This document shows, in pieces, positions 1-8,372 of a DNA stretch of 64,000 bases (its first letter is position 1; the number at the start of each line of letters is the position of its first letter). The notes beneath the pieces are model-generated. The model saw nothing but the letters and a program-made list of their open reading frames with translations. It was not told the origin of the DNA and did no database searches. Made by a program: the position numbers and the translations under genes. This DNA is from Pseudomonas siliginis (GTDB taxonomy: Bacteria > Pseudomonadota > Gammaproteobacteria > Pseudomonadales > Pseudomonadaceae): assembly GCF_019145195.1 (NCBI RefSeq), contig NZ_JAHSTW010000004.1:248001-312000 (forward strand). The letters run 5' to 3'.

Positions 1-177
1 CAACGCCGATGTTGGCAGCTCGACGCTGTGGGCTTCGTTCTGTTCATCAAAAATCTGGATTCGCTGAGTTTCAAAACCGCTTGCGAGAAATGCGGTCAGG
101 GCGCGCTGGCCTTCAATCGCGGCTTTGACCTCACGTTCGACGGGCAGATTGATGGCGGATGGAGTAGCGGTGGTCAT
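1..177 (-). CDS. Excisionase-family HTH antitoxin-like protein, N-terminal part
   Basis: Reading leftwards from an ATG at 177 gives an open frame of 59 residues that runs off the window edge. It begins MTTATPSAINLPVEREVKAA and continues into a segment rich in Gln, Glu and Asp. From memory this is the N-terminus of Pseudomonas proteins with a C-terminal MerR/excisionase-type helix-turn-helix, which are usually followed by a PIN-domain RNase gene; that part would lie outside the window. The gene diverges from hicAB, so two toxin-antitoxin type modules may sit back to back. The assignment is tentative because the DNA-binding part is not visible. Confidence 0.55.
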   Translation of the reverse strand, partial: MTTATPSAINLPVEREVKAAIEGQRALTAFLASGFETQRIQIFDEQNEAHSVELPTSAL

Positions 178-315
178 AAGACAGTTCCAGCATTGTAAGG
201 AAGATCCGCGGACGTTATTCGAATCAAACGAAATTCGCAATAAACGAAACTGGTTCAGGAATACTTTGTAAAACTACCAACCATCACCCCGTCCCATTCT
301 GTGCTTGAGTAAAGA

Positions 316-329
316 TAACTCTAGAGTTA
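316..329. promoter_or_regulatory. 14-bp perfect palindrome upstream of hicA
   Basis: TAACTCTAGAGTTA is a perfect dyad about 30 bases before the hicA start. HicB antitoxins with a ribbon-helix-helix or HTH end generally repress their own operon by binding palindromes near the promoter, so this is a candidate HicB operator. No clear -35/-10 pair was identified around it. Confidence 0.45.
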
Positions 330-360
330 CTTTTAATGGGCCAAGCCAAGGAGGCGGTTG

Positions 361-573
361 GTGCAGAGCAGGCTATTGATGAAGGAGCTGGAGGAGGCTG
401 GCTGGACGCTGGATCGGGTTGCGGGCAGTCATCACATCTTCACTCATCGTTACAACCCGAACACGATTGCCGTCCCGCATCCGAAAAAGGATTTACCGCT
501 GGGGACAGTCAAAAGCATTCGGCGGCGCGCGGGGTTATTCAGCCCGCCAACCCGTCATGAAGGAGATCCGTAA
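361..573 (+). CDS. hicA: HicA-family mRNA interferase toxin
   Basis: A 70-residue basic protein of the HicA/YcfA type, a small double-stranded-RNA-binding fold that cleaves mRNA. The conserved core is visible: KELEEAGW near the start, the GSHHIFTH segment with the catalytic-type histidine, then VPHPKKDLPLGTVKSI. I chose GTG 361 because AAGGAGG at 348-354 lies six bases before it; the in-frame TTG at 358 is too close and the ATG at 379 would remove the conserved first helix. The stop and the hicB start overlap by one base (TAATG), so antitoxin translation is probably coupled to the toxin. Toxin-first order is normal for hicAB. Confidence 0.9.
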   Translation: MQSRLLMKELEEAGWTLDRVAGSHHIFTHRYNPNTIAVPHPKKDLPLGTVKSIRRRAGLFSPPTRHEGDP

Positions 574-977
574 TGCAATATCCCATCTGCATAGAGTGGG
601 GTGACGAGAACACTGCCATCGGTATTCAGATCCCCGATATTCCCGGCGCAGTCACGGCCGGGGACAGCTTCGAGGAGGCCTACAACGCGGCCGTGGAAGT
701 GGCTCACCTCATGCTGCAGGAGATCGCGGCGGCCGGTCAGGCGATTCCGATGCCGACCTCGGCAGCGGCGCATCGCAATCATCCGGATTTTGCCGAGATG
801 GGCTGGGGCATGCTGGAGCTGGATATCTCGCCGTACCTGGGCAAGACCGAAAAGGTCAACGTTACGCTGCCCGGCTATGTGATTCAGCGTATTGATCGCT
901 ATGTACGCGAGCATAACGTCAAAAGCCGCTCTTCGTTTCTGGCGGATGCGGCGATGGAGAAACTGGTTCGGTATTGA
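573..977 (+). CDS. hicB: HicB-family antitoxin
   Basis: The 134-residue partner of HicA. The N-terminal half (MQYPICIEW, then IPDIPGAVTAGDSFEEA) is the partially degraded RNase-H-like HicB fold that binds and masks the toxin. The C-terminal part (KVNVTLPGYVIQRIDRYV followed by SRSSFLADAAMEKL) reads as a ribbon-helix-helix DNA-binding domain, which fits autorepression. It starts on the last base of the hicA stop codon. The 14-bp palindrome at 316-329 is the obvious candidate operator. Downstream it is separated from the convergent MFS gene by a REP pair. Confidence 0.9.
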   Translation: MQYPICIEWGDENTAIGIQIPDIPGAVTAGDSFEEAYNAAVEVAHLMLQEIAAAGQAIPMPTSAAAHRNHPDFAEMGWGMLELDISPYLGKTEKVNVTLPGYVIQRIDRYVREHNVKSRSSFLADAAMEKLVRY

Positions 978-991
978 GGGTCTGCGCAATT

Positions 992-1077
992 GTGGGAGCG
1001 AGCCTGCTCGCGAAGGCGTCAGGTCAGGCACTCATCTGTGGCTGACACACCGCCTTCGCGAGCAGGCTCGCTCCCAC
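992..1077. repeat. REP pair (family A, REPIN-like)
   Basis: Two inverted copies of the GTGGGAGCGAGCCTGCTCGCG element face each other across a short spacer between the convergent hicB and MFS genes. Each copy can fold by itself and the pair can form a long hairpin. It may also act as the 3' end of both transcripts. Confidence 0.95.
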
Positions 1078-1089
1078 TATGACATCGCG

Positions 1090-2289
1090 TCAGGACGCGA
1101 CTTTTCGCTGCGCCAGCGCAGCGTTTTGCGATGCACTCAAAAACCGCAACAACGCCAGCAACGGAAAGACGCTGCCGACAATCACGATCCACAACCAGCC
1201 GCCATGCTCGTACACCGCACTGGCCACCGAGGAGCCGAAGGCGCCGCCGATGAAGATGCTGGTCATGTACAGCGCGTTCAAACGGCCACGACTTTTCGCG
1301 TCCAGCGAGTACACCGCGCGTTGGCCGAGGACCATGTTCATCTGCACGCAGAAGTCCAGCACCACGCCGGTCACGGCCAGGCCGATGACGCTGTAGGCCG
1401 GGTGAATGAAGGCGGGGAGAAAGCTCAGGCTGGCGAACAGCATGGCCAGCAGCGAGGCGATGCGTGTGTGACCGGCATCAGCGAGGCGGCCGCTGATTGG
1501 CGCGGCGATGGCACCGATGGCGCCCACCAGAGCGAAGATCGCGATCTCGCTTTGCGACAGGCCATGGTTGCGTGCCAGCTCCAGCGGCACGGCGGTCCAG
1601 AACAGGCTGAACGTGGCAAACATGCAGCCCTGGTAAAACGCCCGCTGACGCAGCACCGGTTGCTGGCGCAGCAGTGTCCATAGCGAACCGATCAACTGGC
1701 CATAAGTAGCGCTGTGATCCGGCTGGCGCTTGGGTACGGTCAGTGCCAGCACCACGCTGATTGCCGCCATCAATGCTGCGGCGATCATGAACATGGCGCG
1801 CCAGCCGAGGTGATCGGCGACCACGCTCGACACCGGTCGCGCCAACAGAATGCCCAGCAGCAAACCGCCCATGATCCCGCCCACCACGCGACCACGGGAC
1901 TCTTCCGGCGCCAGATGCGCGGCCAGCGGAATCAGGATCTGCACCGACACCGAGCTGAAACCGACCAGCAGCGAGATCAGCAGAAATATGTTCGGCTGTT
2001 CAGTGAACGCGGCGCCAAGCAGACTGGCGATCGCCACGACCGTGGTGATGATCATCAGCCGACGGTTCTCCAGCAGATCCCCCAGCGGCACCAGAAAGAA
2101 CAGGCCCAACGCATAGCCGATCTGCGTCAGCGAGACGATGAAACTGGCCATGGTGTCGGAGAGGCCGATGTCCGGCGCGATCAGGCCAATAATCGGTTGT
2201 GCATAGTAGATGTTGGCAACAATGGCGCCGCAGCAGAACGCGAACAGCAGGACCATGCCTCGGCTCATTGCGTGAGGAGTGGTGGTCAT
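1090..2289 (-). CDS. MFS transporter, DHA1-type exporter
   Basis: A 399-residue protein with about twelve hydrophobic segments and the major facilitator layout. IYYAQPI after the first helix and the loop-2 motif GDLLENRRLM (family consensus GxLaDrxGrr) are typical of the drug/sugar-efflux branch of MFS (YgaY/NepI-like). The second half repeats the loop motif as SGRLADAGHTR. Substrate cannot be read from sequence. I prefer ATG 2289 over the in-frame GTG at 2310, because homologues as I remember them start near MTTTPHAMSRG. It stands alone, separated from sbp by a terminator and from hicB by REPs. Confidence 0.85.
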   Translation of the reverse strand: MTTTPHAMSRGMVLLFAFCCGAIVANIYYAQPIIGLIAPDIGLSDTMASFIVSLTQIGYALGLFFLVPLGDLLENRRLMIITTVVAIASLLGAAFTEQPNIFLLISLLVGFSSVSVQILIPLAAHLAPEESRGRVVGGIMGGLLLGILLARPVSSVVADHLGWRAMFMIAAALMAAISVVLALTVPKRQPDHSATYGQLIGSLWTLLRQQPVLRQRAFYQGCMFATFSLFWTAVPLELARNHGLSQSEIAIFALVGAIGAIAAPISGRLADAGHTRIASLLAMLFASLSFLPAFIHPAYSVIGLAVTGVVLDFCVQMNMVLGQRAVYSLDAKSRGRLNALYMTSIFIGGAFGSSVASAVYEHGGWLWIVIVGSVFPLLALLRFLSASQNAALAQRKVAS

Positions 2290-2408
2290 AGGGGATCTCG
2301 GGTCGGGCACAGGAAAGCGCTGAGGCTAATGGACAACGTGGACTGGCAGAAGACGTTTTCGGATGATAACTGTTATTACGCAGTGTAATGAGCGGTATTG
2401 CCGCGCAA

Positions 2409-2438
2409 CAAAAAGGCGACCCGGTGGGTCGCCTTTTG
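2409..2438 (-). terminator. Rho-independent terminator after sbp
   Basis: AAAGGCGACCC pairs with GGGTCGCCTTT around a short loop, followed by T-runs on both strands, so it can end sbp transcription from the right and possibly act bidirectionally. Confidence 0.9.
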
Positions 2439-2456
2439 ATTTTTTCAGATCAAGAC

Positions 2457-3455
2457 TTACTGCCCGCTATAAATCTGATCGAACACGCCACCATCATTGA
2501 AGTGGGTTTTCTGCACCGTGCGCCAGTCACCAAAGGTCTTCTCCACCGAAAGGAAGTCGACTTTCGGGAAACGGTCGGTGTACTTCGCCAGCACCGCCGG
2601 GTCACGCGGACGCAGGTAGTTGGCCGCCGCAATTTCCTGACCTTCCGGCGACCACAGGTACTTCAGATACTCATCAGCCGCGGCGCGCGAGCCTTTCTTG
2701 TCGACGACTTTATCGACCACCGAAACCGGTGGCTCGGCTTCTGCGGAGACGGTCGGGTAGATGACTTCGAACTGATCGCGACCGAACTCGCGAGCGATCA
2801 TTTCCGCTTCGTTTTCAAAGGTCACCAGCACGTCGCCGATCTGGTTGGTCATGAACGTGGTGGTGGCCGCGCGGCCACCGGTGTCGAGCACCGGCGCCTG
2901 CTTGAACAGCTTGCCGACGAAATCCTTGGCCTTGTTCTCGTCACCACCGTTTTTCAGTACATAGCCCCAGGCCGACAGGTAGGTGTAGCGGCCATTACCC
3001 GAGGTTTTTGGGTTCGGCACGATCACCTGTACGCCGTCCTTGAGCAGATCGGGCCAGTCTTTCAAAGCTTTCGGGTTGCCCTTGCGGACGATGAACACCG
3101 TGGCCGAGGTAAACGGCGCGCTGTTGTTCGGCAGGCGCGTGACCCAGTTGTCCGGGACCAGTTTGCCGTTGTCGGCGAGGGCGTTGATGTCGGTGGCCAT
3201 GTTCATGGTGATGACGTCAGCCGGCAGGCCGTCGATCACCGAACGCGCCTGCTTGCTCGAGCCGCCAAAGGACATCTGCACGGTGATGTTTTCGTTGTGC
3301 TCGGCTTGCCAGTGCTTCTGGAACGCAGTGTTGTAGTCCTTGTAGAAATCGCGCATCACGTCGTAGGAAACGTTGAGCAGCGTCGGTGCTGCCTGGGCGA
3401 TGTTGGCCAAGGCCAGGCCGGCGGCGAGAAGTGAGGCGCCAAAGAGTTTTTTCAC
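2457..3455 (-). CDS. sbp: Periplasmic sulfate-binding protein
   Basis: 332 residues, the usual length for Sbp. A Sec signal peptide (MKKLFGASLLAAGLALANIAQA) is followed by the mature start APTLLNVSYDVMRDFYKDYN. Family blocks that hold the dehydrated sulfate ion by backbone and Ser contacts are visible: FGGSSKQARSVIDGLPADVITMN, PKTSGNGRYTYLSAWGY and FENEAEMI. It delivers sulfate, and probably thiosulfate, to a CysTWA importer. No cysTWA genes are in the window, so this copy is either detached from the permease or one of several Sbp paralogues. Expression is probably under CysB and sulfur limitation, but I could not pick out a CysB site. Confidence 0.95.
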   Translation of the reverse strand: MKKLFGASLLAAGLALANIAQAAPTLLNVSYDVMRDFYKDYNTAFQKHWQAEHNENITVQMSFGGSSKQARSVIDGLPADVITMNMATDINALADNGKLVPDNWVTRLPNNSAPFTSATVFIVRKGNPKALKDWPDLLKDGVQVIVPNPKTSGNGRYTYLSAWGYVLKNGGDENKAKDFVGKLFKQAPVLDTGGRAATTTFMTNQIGDVLVTFENEAEMIAREFGRDQFEVIYPTVSAEAEPPVSVVDKVVDKKGSRAAADEYLKYLWSPEGQEIAAANYLRPRDPAVLAKYTDRFPKVDFLSVEKTFGDWRTVQKTHFNDGGVFDQIYSGQ

Positions 3456-3507
3456 TGCGCATTCCTTGTTCTGTGGGGGTGTTGTGTAAAAAGTGAGGCC
3501 ATTTGCC

Positions 3508-3537
3508 AGCGACTATAGCGGGCCTCGCATAGTCGCT
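3508..3537. promoter_or_regulatory. Inverted repeat between channel gene and sbp
   Basis: AGCGACTAT and ATAGTCGCT form a nine-base perfect inverted repeat with a further GC-rich centre. It lies between the end of the channel gene and the sbp start. No T-run follows on either strand, so it is not a standard terminator. It could end the channel transcript or act as an operator for sbp. Confidence 0.4.
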
Positions 3538-3559
3538 TAAAGATTAAAAAGCTCTGTGC

Positions 3560-4384
3560 TTATTCCACTTTCTTGAACAGCTGACTGCCGCAGCGCGAAC
3601 AGAACGCTGCGCTCTGTTCATGGCTCTTTTTCTGGCAGCCCGGGCAGTCATGTTGCAGCTGTTCGCCGCGCATGGCGTTGGCCAGCTCAGCGGTGAAAAT
3701 CCCTGTGGGCACGGCGATGATCGAGTAACCGGTGATCATCACCAGCGAGGAAATCACCTGGCCCAGCGGCGTCTTCGGCACGATGTCGCCGAAGCCCACA
3801 GTGGTCAAGGTCACGATCGCCCAATAGATGCCTTTGGGAATGCTGGTGAAGCCATGTTCCGGGCCTTCGATCACGTACATCAGCGTGCCGAACACTGTCA
3901 CCAGCGTGCACACGCTGACCAGAAACACGACGATTTTCTGCTTGCTGCCACGCAGCGCCGACATCAGATAGTTGGCTTGCTTGAGATACGGGCTGAGCTT
4001 GAGTACGCGGAAAATCCGCAGCATCCGAATGATGCGGATGATCAGCAGATACTGCGCATCGCTGTAATACAGCGCGAGGATGCCCGGCACGATCGCCAGC
4101 AGATCCACCAGGCCATAAAAGCTGAAGGCATAGCGCAGCGGCTTGGGTGAGCAGTACAGACGCAGGATGTATTCGCCGAGGAAAATCGCCGTGAAGCCCC
4201 ACTCGATATAGGCCAGAACATCGGCGTAATTACGGTGAATGCTGTCGATACTGTCGAGCATCACGATCACCAGACTGGCGAGGATGATCACCAGCAGGAT
4301 GCCGTCGAAGCGACGCCCGGCCGGAGTGTCGCTCTGGAAAATCATGACGTAGAGCCGTTCGCGCCAATTGTTGCTGCTGTCCAT
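3560..4384 (-). CDS. Voltage-gated K+-type ion channel with zinc-ribbon tail
   Basis: 274 residues with the Ion_trans layout: six membrane segments between residues about 27 and 235. S4 carries regularly spaced arginines (RIIRMLRIFRVLK, 117-129), the mark of a voltage sensor. The pore loop has the K+ selectivity filter TVGFGD at 195-200. After the last helix a short soluble tail holds CPGC (247-250) and CSRC (262-265), a two-CxxC zinc-ribbon-like unit in place of the common RCK/TrkA-N domain. It is likely a tetrameric inner-membrane potassium channel. The urea transporter lies just upstream on the same strand, 21 bases away, so the two may be co-transcribed. Confidence 0.9.
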   Translation of the reverse strand: MDSSNNWRERLYVMIFQSDTPAGRRFDGILLVIILASLVIVMLDSIDSIHRNYADVLAYIEWGFTAIFLGEYILRLYCSPKPLRYAFSFYGLVDLLAIVPGILALYYSDAQYLLIIRIIRMLRIFRVLKLSPYLKQANYLMSALRGSKQKIVVFLVSVCTLVTVFGTLMYVIEGPEHGFTSIPKGIYWAIVTLTTVGFGDIVPKTPLGQVISSLVMITGYSIIAVPTGIFTAELANAMRGEQLQHDCPGCQKKSHEQSAAFCSRCGSQLFKKVE

Positions 4385-4405
4385 GGATAACGCCTGAATC
4401 GAAGA

Positions 4406-5320
4406 TCAGCGCAGCCTAGGGTGATTCTCCTCGTGAGCGCAAGACTCATGCGCAAGCGACGCTTTGCCAAGCATTTGAATACCGGCACGAATCAACCAGC
4501 AGGCGAGGATGAACGGCGCGGTCAGCGTCGCCAATCCAAGGGCGGCAAACAGCGGCGTCACCAGCAGCGCCAGAACAATTGCGAGCAGCGGCAGCCACGG
4601 ATGTTGCCGTTGCGAGCTGAAGGCGAGGGCGGCGAGTACAGCGTTGTAGCCACCGAGCCCGAGCAGTGCGGCGGACGTGTCGTGGTGCAGCAGACTCGAG
4701 CCGAGGCCGATCGCCGACGCCAGCAGCGCCCAGCAGAACGCGCGGCGATCGGCGAGCAGCAAACCGCTGGCGATCAACGCCCCGGCCAATGGATGGTCGA
4801 GAAACATCACCTGGCCGAATCCGCGCAGTTCAGCGGCCAGCAGATTTGTCGTGTTCAGGTCGACCGATGCCGCCGGCGCGGACGGCTCGGCGAACATCAG
4901 CAGCACCCAGCTGAGCGCCACGAACGGCGAGGTATACGCCGGTATGGCGCGACTGCGGTACACGTGTTTGAGCCATTGCTGCGTGAGCATCGCGCTCAAG
5001 CCGCCTGCTGCAAGAATCAACGGCGGCAGCAGTGGCGACCATGGGAAATACAGGCTCAGCAGCAGGCCGAGCAGCACGCCGTTGTAGCTGAACAGACCGG
5101 CCTGGCGATCGGCCTTGGCGTAGTTGCGCCGTTGCGCGGTGAGCAGACCGGCGACGCCACCGAGCAGCGCCCCGGCGAAGAGTACCGGCGCCGTCAGCAG
5201 AATCGCCAACAGACACAGCAGGCCGCACAGCGGATGGCGCTGGAAGAAAATCTGACTGAAACCGTTGAGCAAAGCCTCGGCCCAGTCGGGGCAGTGGGTG
5301 TTGAAGTGATTGGCAGGCAT
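4406..5320 (-). CDS. Urea transporter (UT family)
   Basis: 304 residues, strongly hydrophobic, about ten helices in two related halves. Both halves show the UT signature: NGFSQIFFQRHPLCGLL and FSYNGVLLG in the first, GFGQVMFLDHPLAGALIASG and LGGYNAVLAALAF in the second. TAPFILACWLI near the end is also typical. Bacterial UT proteins are facilitative trimeric urea channels. Its neighbourhood fits, because the next genes upstream process glyoxylate, the other product of allantoin breakdown. From memory, P. putida has a urea transporter at the same place after pyruvate kinase. A family-B REP pair separates it from pyk. Confidence 0.9.
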   Translation of the reverse strand: MPANHFNTHCPDWAEALLNGFSQIFFQRHPLCGLLCLLAILLTAPVLFAGALLGGVAGLLTAQRRNYAKADRQAGLFSYNGVLLGLLLSLYFPWSPLLPPLILAAGGLSAMLTQQWLKHVYRSRAIPAYTSPFVALSWVLLMFAEPSAPAASVDLNTTNLLAAELRGFGQVMFLDHPLAGALIASGLLLADRRAFCWALLASAIGLGSSLLHHDTSAALLGLGGYNAVLAALAFSSQRQHPWLPLLAIVLALLVTPLFAALGLATLTAPFILACWLIRAGIQMLGKASLAHESCAHEENHPRLR

Positions 5321-5369
5321 GTTGAGAAAATCTGGGCAGTTGGAACATCAAAAGGTCTTGCAAGTCCCT

Positions 5370-5503
5370 GTGGCGAGGGGATTTATCCCCGTTCGGCTGC
5401 GCAGCAGTCGTCGCTTTTGAGGGTGTGACGGTTTCCACAGAGAAACCGCATTCTCCGATGGGGGGCCGCTTCGCAGCCCAACGGGGATAAATCCCCTCGC
5501 CAC
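5370..5503. repeat. REP pair (family B)
   Basis: Inverted copies of the GTGGCGAGGGGATTTATCCCC element lie at the two ends, with GGCTGCGCAGCAGTCG and GGCCGCTTCGCAGCCC half-elements inside. It sits between pyk and the urea transporter gene. This family is distinct from the GTGGGAGCGAGCC one. Confidence 0.95.
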
Positions 5504-5531
5504 AAGGTTATGCACCCACTTTTAGGGTGGG

Positions 5532-6947
5532 TTAAATCAACGTCTCGATGCGCAGCGAATTGGTCGACCCCGGCTGCCCGAACGGCACGCCGGCGGTGAT
5601 CAGCAGCGTGTCGCCACGCTCGGCCATGCCTTGCGCCTGAGCAATCTCCAGCGCGGTCGAGCAGACTTCGTCGACCTGACGCAGGCGATCGTTGACCACC
5701 GAATGAATGCCCCACGCCACGCTCAAGCGCCGCGCGGTTTGCAGGTTCGGCGTCAGATTGAGGATCGGTGCTTTCGGCCGTTCCCGCGATGCGCGCAACG
5801 TCGAGGCGCCCGACTCGCTGTAATTGACCAGCACCGCCACAGGCAGCACGTTGCTGATCCGGCGGATCGCACAGCTGATCGCATCGGAAACCGTCGCCTC
5901 GGCTTTCGGGCGGCTGACGTCGAGCTGGGTCTGATAATCCGGGCCGTTCTCAACCTGACGGATGATCTTGCTCATCATCTGCACGGCTTCCAGCGGGTAT
6001 TCGCCGGACGCGGTTTCCGCCGAGAGCATCACCGCATCGGCGCCTTCGGCCACGGCATTGGCGACGTCAGTCACCTCGGCACGGGTTGGGGCAGGGGAGA
6101 AACGCATCGACTCGAGCATCTGCGTCGCCACCACCACCGGTTTGCCCAGCGCACGGCAAGTGGTGATGATGTTTTTCTGAATCTGCGGCACGCTTTCCGC
6201 CGGCACTTCCACACCAAGATCACCGCGAGCGACCATGATCGCGTCGCTCAACTCAGCAATCTCACGCAGTTGCTCGACCGCCGAAGGCTTCTCGATTTTC
6301 GCCATCAGAAATGCCTTGTCGCCGATCAGTGCGCGGGCTTCGACAATGTCCTGCGGGCGCTGTACGAACGACAGCGCGACCCAGTCCACACCCAGTTCCA
6401 GACCGAAGCTCAGATCGCGGCGATCCTTGGCGGTCAGCGGGCTGAGGTCGAGCACCGCTTGCGGCACATTCACGCCTTTGCGATCGGACAGTTCGCCGCC
6501 GTTGAGCACGCTGGTGTCGATTGCATCGGCGTATTTGGTGACCACGCGCAGGCGCAGCTTGCCGTCGTCGAGCAGCAGATCCATACCGGCTTCCAGCGCA
6601 GCAATGATCTCCGGATGCGGCAGGTTGACCCGGCGCTCATCGCCCGGTGTCGTATCGAGATCGAGGCGGAACGCCTGACCGCGATGCAACTGCACCTTGC
6701 CGTCAGCGAACTTGCCCACACGCAGTTTCGGCCCCTGCAGATCCATCAGAATGCCCAGCGGGTAGTTGAGCTGACGCTCGACTTCGCGGATCCACTGATA
6801 GCGCTTGGCGTGGTCGGCGTGATCGCCGTGGCTGAAGTTCAGGCGGAAGATGTTGACCCCGGCCTCGACCAGCTCGCGGATGTCGTCGATACCGTCGACC
6901 GCAGGGCCGAGGGTGGCGAGAATTTTGACCTTCTTATCAGGCGTCAT
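5532..6947 (-). CDS. pyk: Pyruvate kinase
   Basis: 471 residues, full length. It converts phosphoenolpyruvate and ADP to pyruvate and ATP. Recognisable blocks are ATLGPA and VNIFRLNFSHG at the N-terminus, LMDLQGPKLRVG, the catalytic-lysine segment FLMAKIEKPSAVE and the active-site signature MVARGDLGVEVP. Its start overlaps the glycerate kinase stop by four bases (ATGA), which ties it to the gcl operon. As the last enzyme there it carries 2-phosphoglycerate (via enolase elsewhere) on to pyruvate. This is the operon-linked isozyme, called ttuE or pykF in other Pseudomonas and Agrobacterium-type clusters. The genome probably has a second pyk. Confidence 0.95.
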   Translation of the reverse strand: MTPDKKVKILATLGPAVDGIDDIRELVEAGVNIFRLNFSHGDHADHAKRYQWIREVERQLNYPLGILMDLQGPKLRVGKFADGKVQLHRGQAFRLDLDTTPGDERRVNLPHPEIIAALEAGMDLLLDDGKLRLRVVTKYADAIDTSVLNGGELSDRKGVNVPQAVLDLSPLTAKDRRDLSFGLELGVDWVALSFVQRPQDIVEARALIGDKAFLMAKIEKPSAVEQLREIAELSDAIMVARGDLGVEVPAESVPQIQKNIITTCRALGKPVVVATQMLESMRFSPAPTRAEVTDVANAVAEGADAVMLSAETASGEYPLEAVQMMSKIIRQVENGPDYQTQLDVSRPKAEATVSDAISCAIRRISNVLPVAVLVNYSESGASTLRASRERPKAPILNLTPNLQTARRLSVAWGIHSVVNDRLRQVDEVCSTALEIAQAQGMAERGDTLLITAGVPFGQPGSTNSLRIETLI

Positions 6948-8218
6948 GATTTGCAGTTCTCAAGGATCAGAATGGCGCGGAAGTCGTTGACATTGGTGCG
7001 GGTCGGCTCGGTGACGATCAGCGCATCGAGCGCCTGGAAGTAGCCGTAGCCGTTGTTGTTATCCAGCTCGTCGCTGGCGCTCAGACCCAGTGCGGCGGCG
7101 CGGGCGTAGCTGTCCGGGGTCATGATCGCGCCGGCGTTGTCTTCCGAGCCGTCGATGCCATCGGTGTCGCCGGCCAGCGCGTAGACGCCGGGCTGGCCCT
7201 TGAGGCTGTCGGTCAGGCTGAGGAGGAATTCGGCGTTACGCCCGCCACGGCCATTGCCGCGCACGGTTACCGTGGTTTCACCGCCGGAGAGAATCACGCA
7301 GGGCGCCGCCAGTGGCTGGCCGTGGTTGATGATCTGTCGGGCGATGCCGGCGTGAACTTTCGCCACTTCACGGGATTCGCCTTCGAGGTCGCCGAGAATC
7401 AAGGTGCTGAAACCGGCCTGACGGCATTTCACCGCCGCCGCGTCCAGCGACTGCTGCGGGCGGGCGATCAACTGGAAGTGGCTGCGCGCCAGGCTTGGGT
7501 CGCCGGGTTTGACCGTCTCCGATTCCGGACTTTGCAGCCAAGTACGCACGGAGGCGGGAATGTCGATGCCGTAGCGCTTGATGATCGCCAGCGCCTCGGC
7601 CGAAGTGCTCGGATCGGCCACGGTCGGGCCGGAGGCAATGACGGTGGCGAGGTCGCCCGGCACATCGGAAATCGCGTAGGTATAAACCGTCGCCGGCCAG
7701 CAGGCCTTGCCCAAACGCCCACCCTTGATCGCCGAGAGGTGCTTGCGCACGCAGTTCATCTCGCCGATGGTCGCGCCGGATTTGAGCAGGGCTTTGTTGA
7801 TCGACTGCTTATCGGCAAGGGTGATGCCTTCGGCTGGCAGGGCGAGCAGGGCAGAGCCGCCGCCGGAGAGCAGGAAGATCACGCGGTCGTCTTCAGTCAG
7901 GTTGCTGACCAGTTCCAGCACACGTTTGGCCACGGCCAGACCCGCCGCATCCGGCACCGGGTGTGCGGCTTCGACCACTTCGATTTTTTCGCACGGAGCG
8001 CCGTGGCCGTAGCGGGTCACCACCAGGCCGGTGACTTCACCCTGCCAGCAGCGCTCGACCACTTGCGCCATGGCAGCAGCGGCTTTGCCGGCGCCGATGA
8101 CGATCACCCGACCGCTGCGATCGGCAGGCAAATGGGCTTCGAGGACTTGGTTCGGATGAGCCGCGTCGATGGCTGTGGCAAACAGCTCGCGCAGCAGTTG
8201 TTGCGGATCGACCGACAT
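6944..8218 (-). CDS. ttuD: Glycerate 2-kinase (TtuD/MOFRL family)
   Basis: 424 residues. The family phosphorylates D-glycerate at C2 to give 2-phosphoglycerate; older annotations call it hydroxypyruvate reductase TtuD. Visible blocks are VIVIGAGKAAAAMA near residue 40, AAHPVPDAAG, the phosphate-binding LLSGGGSALLALP near 125, NCVRKHLSAIKGGRLG, and the MOFRL-domain end with RGNGRGGRNAEF and ALAGDTDGIDG. It starts at ATG 8218 after a GGGAG ribosome site and overlaps pyk by four bases. The gap to glxR holds a family-A REP pair inside the operon. Confidence 0.93.
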   Translation of the reverse strand: MSVDPQQLLRELFATAIDAAHPNQVLEAHLPADRSGRVIVIGAGKAAAAMAQVVERCWQGEVTGLVVTRYGHGAPCEKIEVVEAAHPVPDAAGLAVAKRVLELVSNLTEDDRVIFLLSGGGSALLALPAEGITLADKQSINKALLKSGATIGEMNCVRKHLSAIKGGRLGKACWPATVYTYAISDVPGDLATVIASGPTVADPSTSAEALAIIKRYGIDIPASVRTWLQSPESETVKPGDPSLARSHFQLIARPQQSLDAAAVKCRQAGFSTLILGDLEGESREVAKVHAGIARQIINHGQPLAAPCVILSGGETTVTVRGNGRGGRNAEFLLSLTDSLKGQPGVYALAGDTDGIDGSEDNAGAIMTPDSYARAAALGLSASDELDNNNGYGYFQALDALIVTEPTRTNVNDFRAILILENCKS

Positions 8219-8267
8219 GGCGGGCTCCCGGAATTCTTGTTATTCGAAAGGGCAACTCGGAACCCTT

Positions 8268-8356
8268 GTGGGAGCGAGCCTGCTCGCGAACGCGGTATGT
8301 CAGCCAACATGGATGTTGAATGTGAAGCCGCTTTCGCGAGCAGGCTCGCTCCCACA
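8268..8356. repeat. REP pair (family A) inside gcl operon
   Basis: Inverted copies of the GTGGGAGCGAGCC element between glxR and ttuD. Lying within a co-directional operon, it could stabilise the upstream mRNA or reduce downstream expression. Confidence 0.95.
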
Positions 8357-8372
8357 GGGTTTTGTGCAGACT

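Noticed and set aside
336..560. Overlapping 74-codon frame across hicA
   Set aside because: Another frame of the same DNA, without the family pattern seen in the hicA frame.
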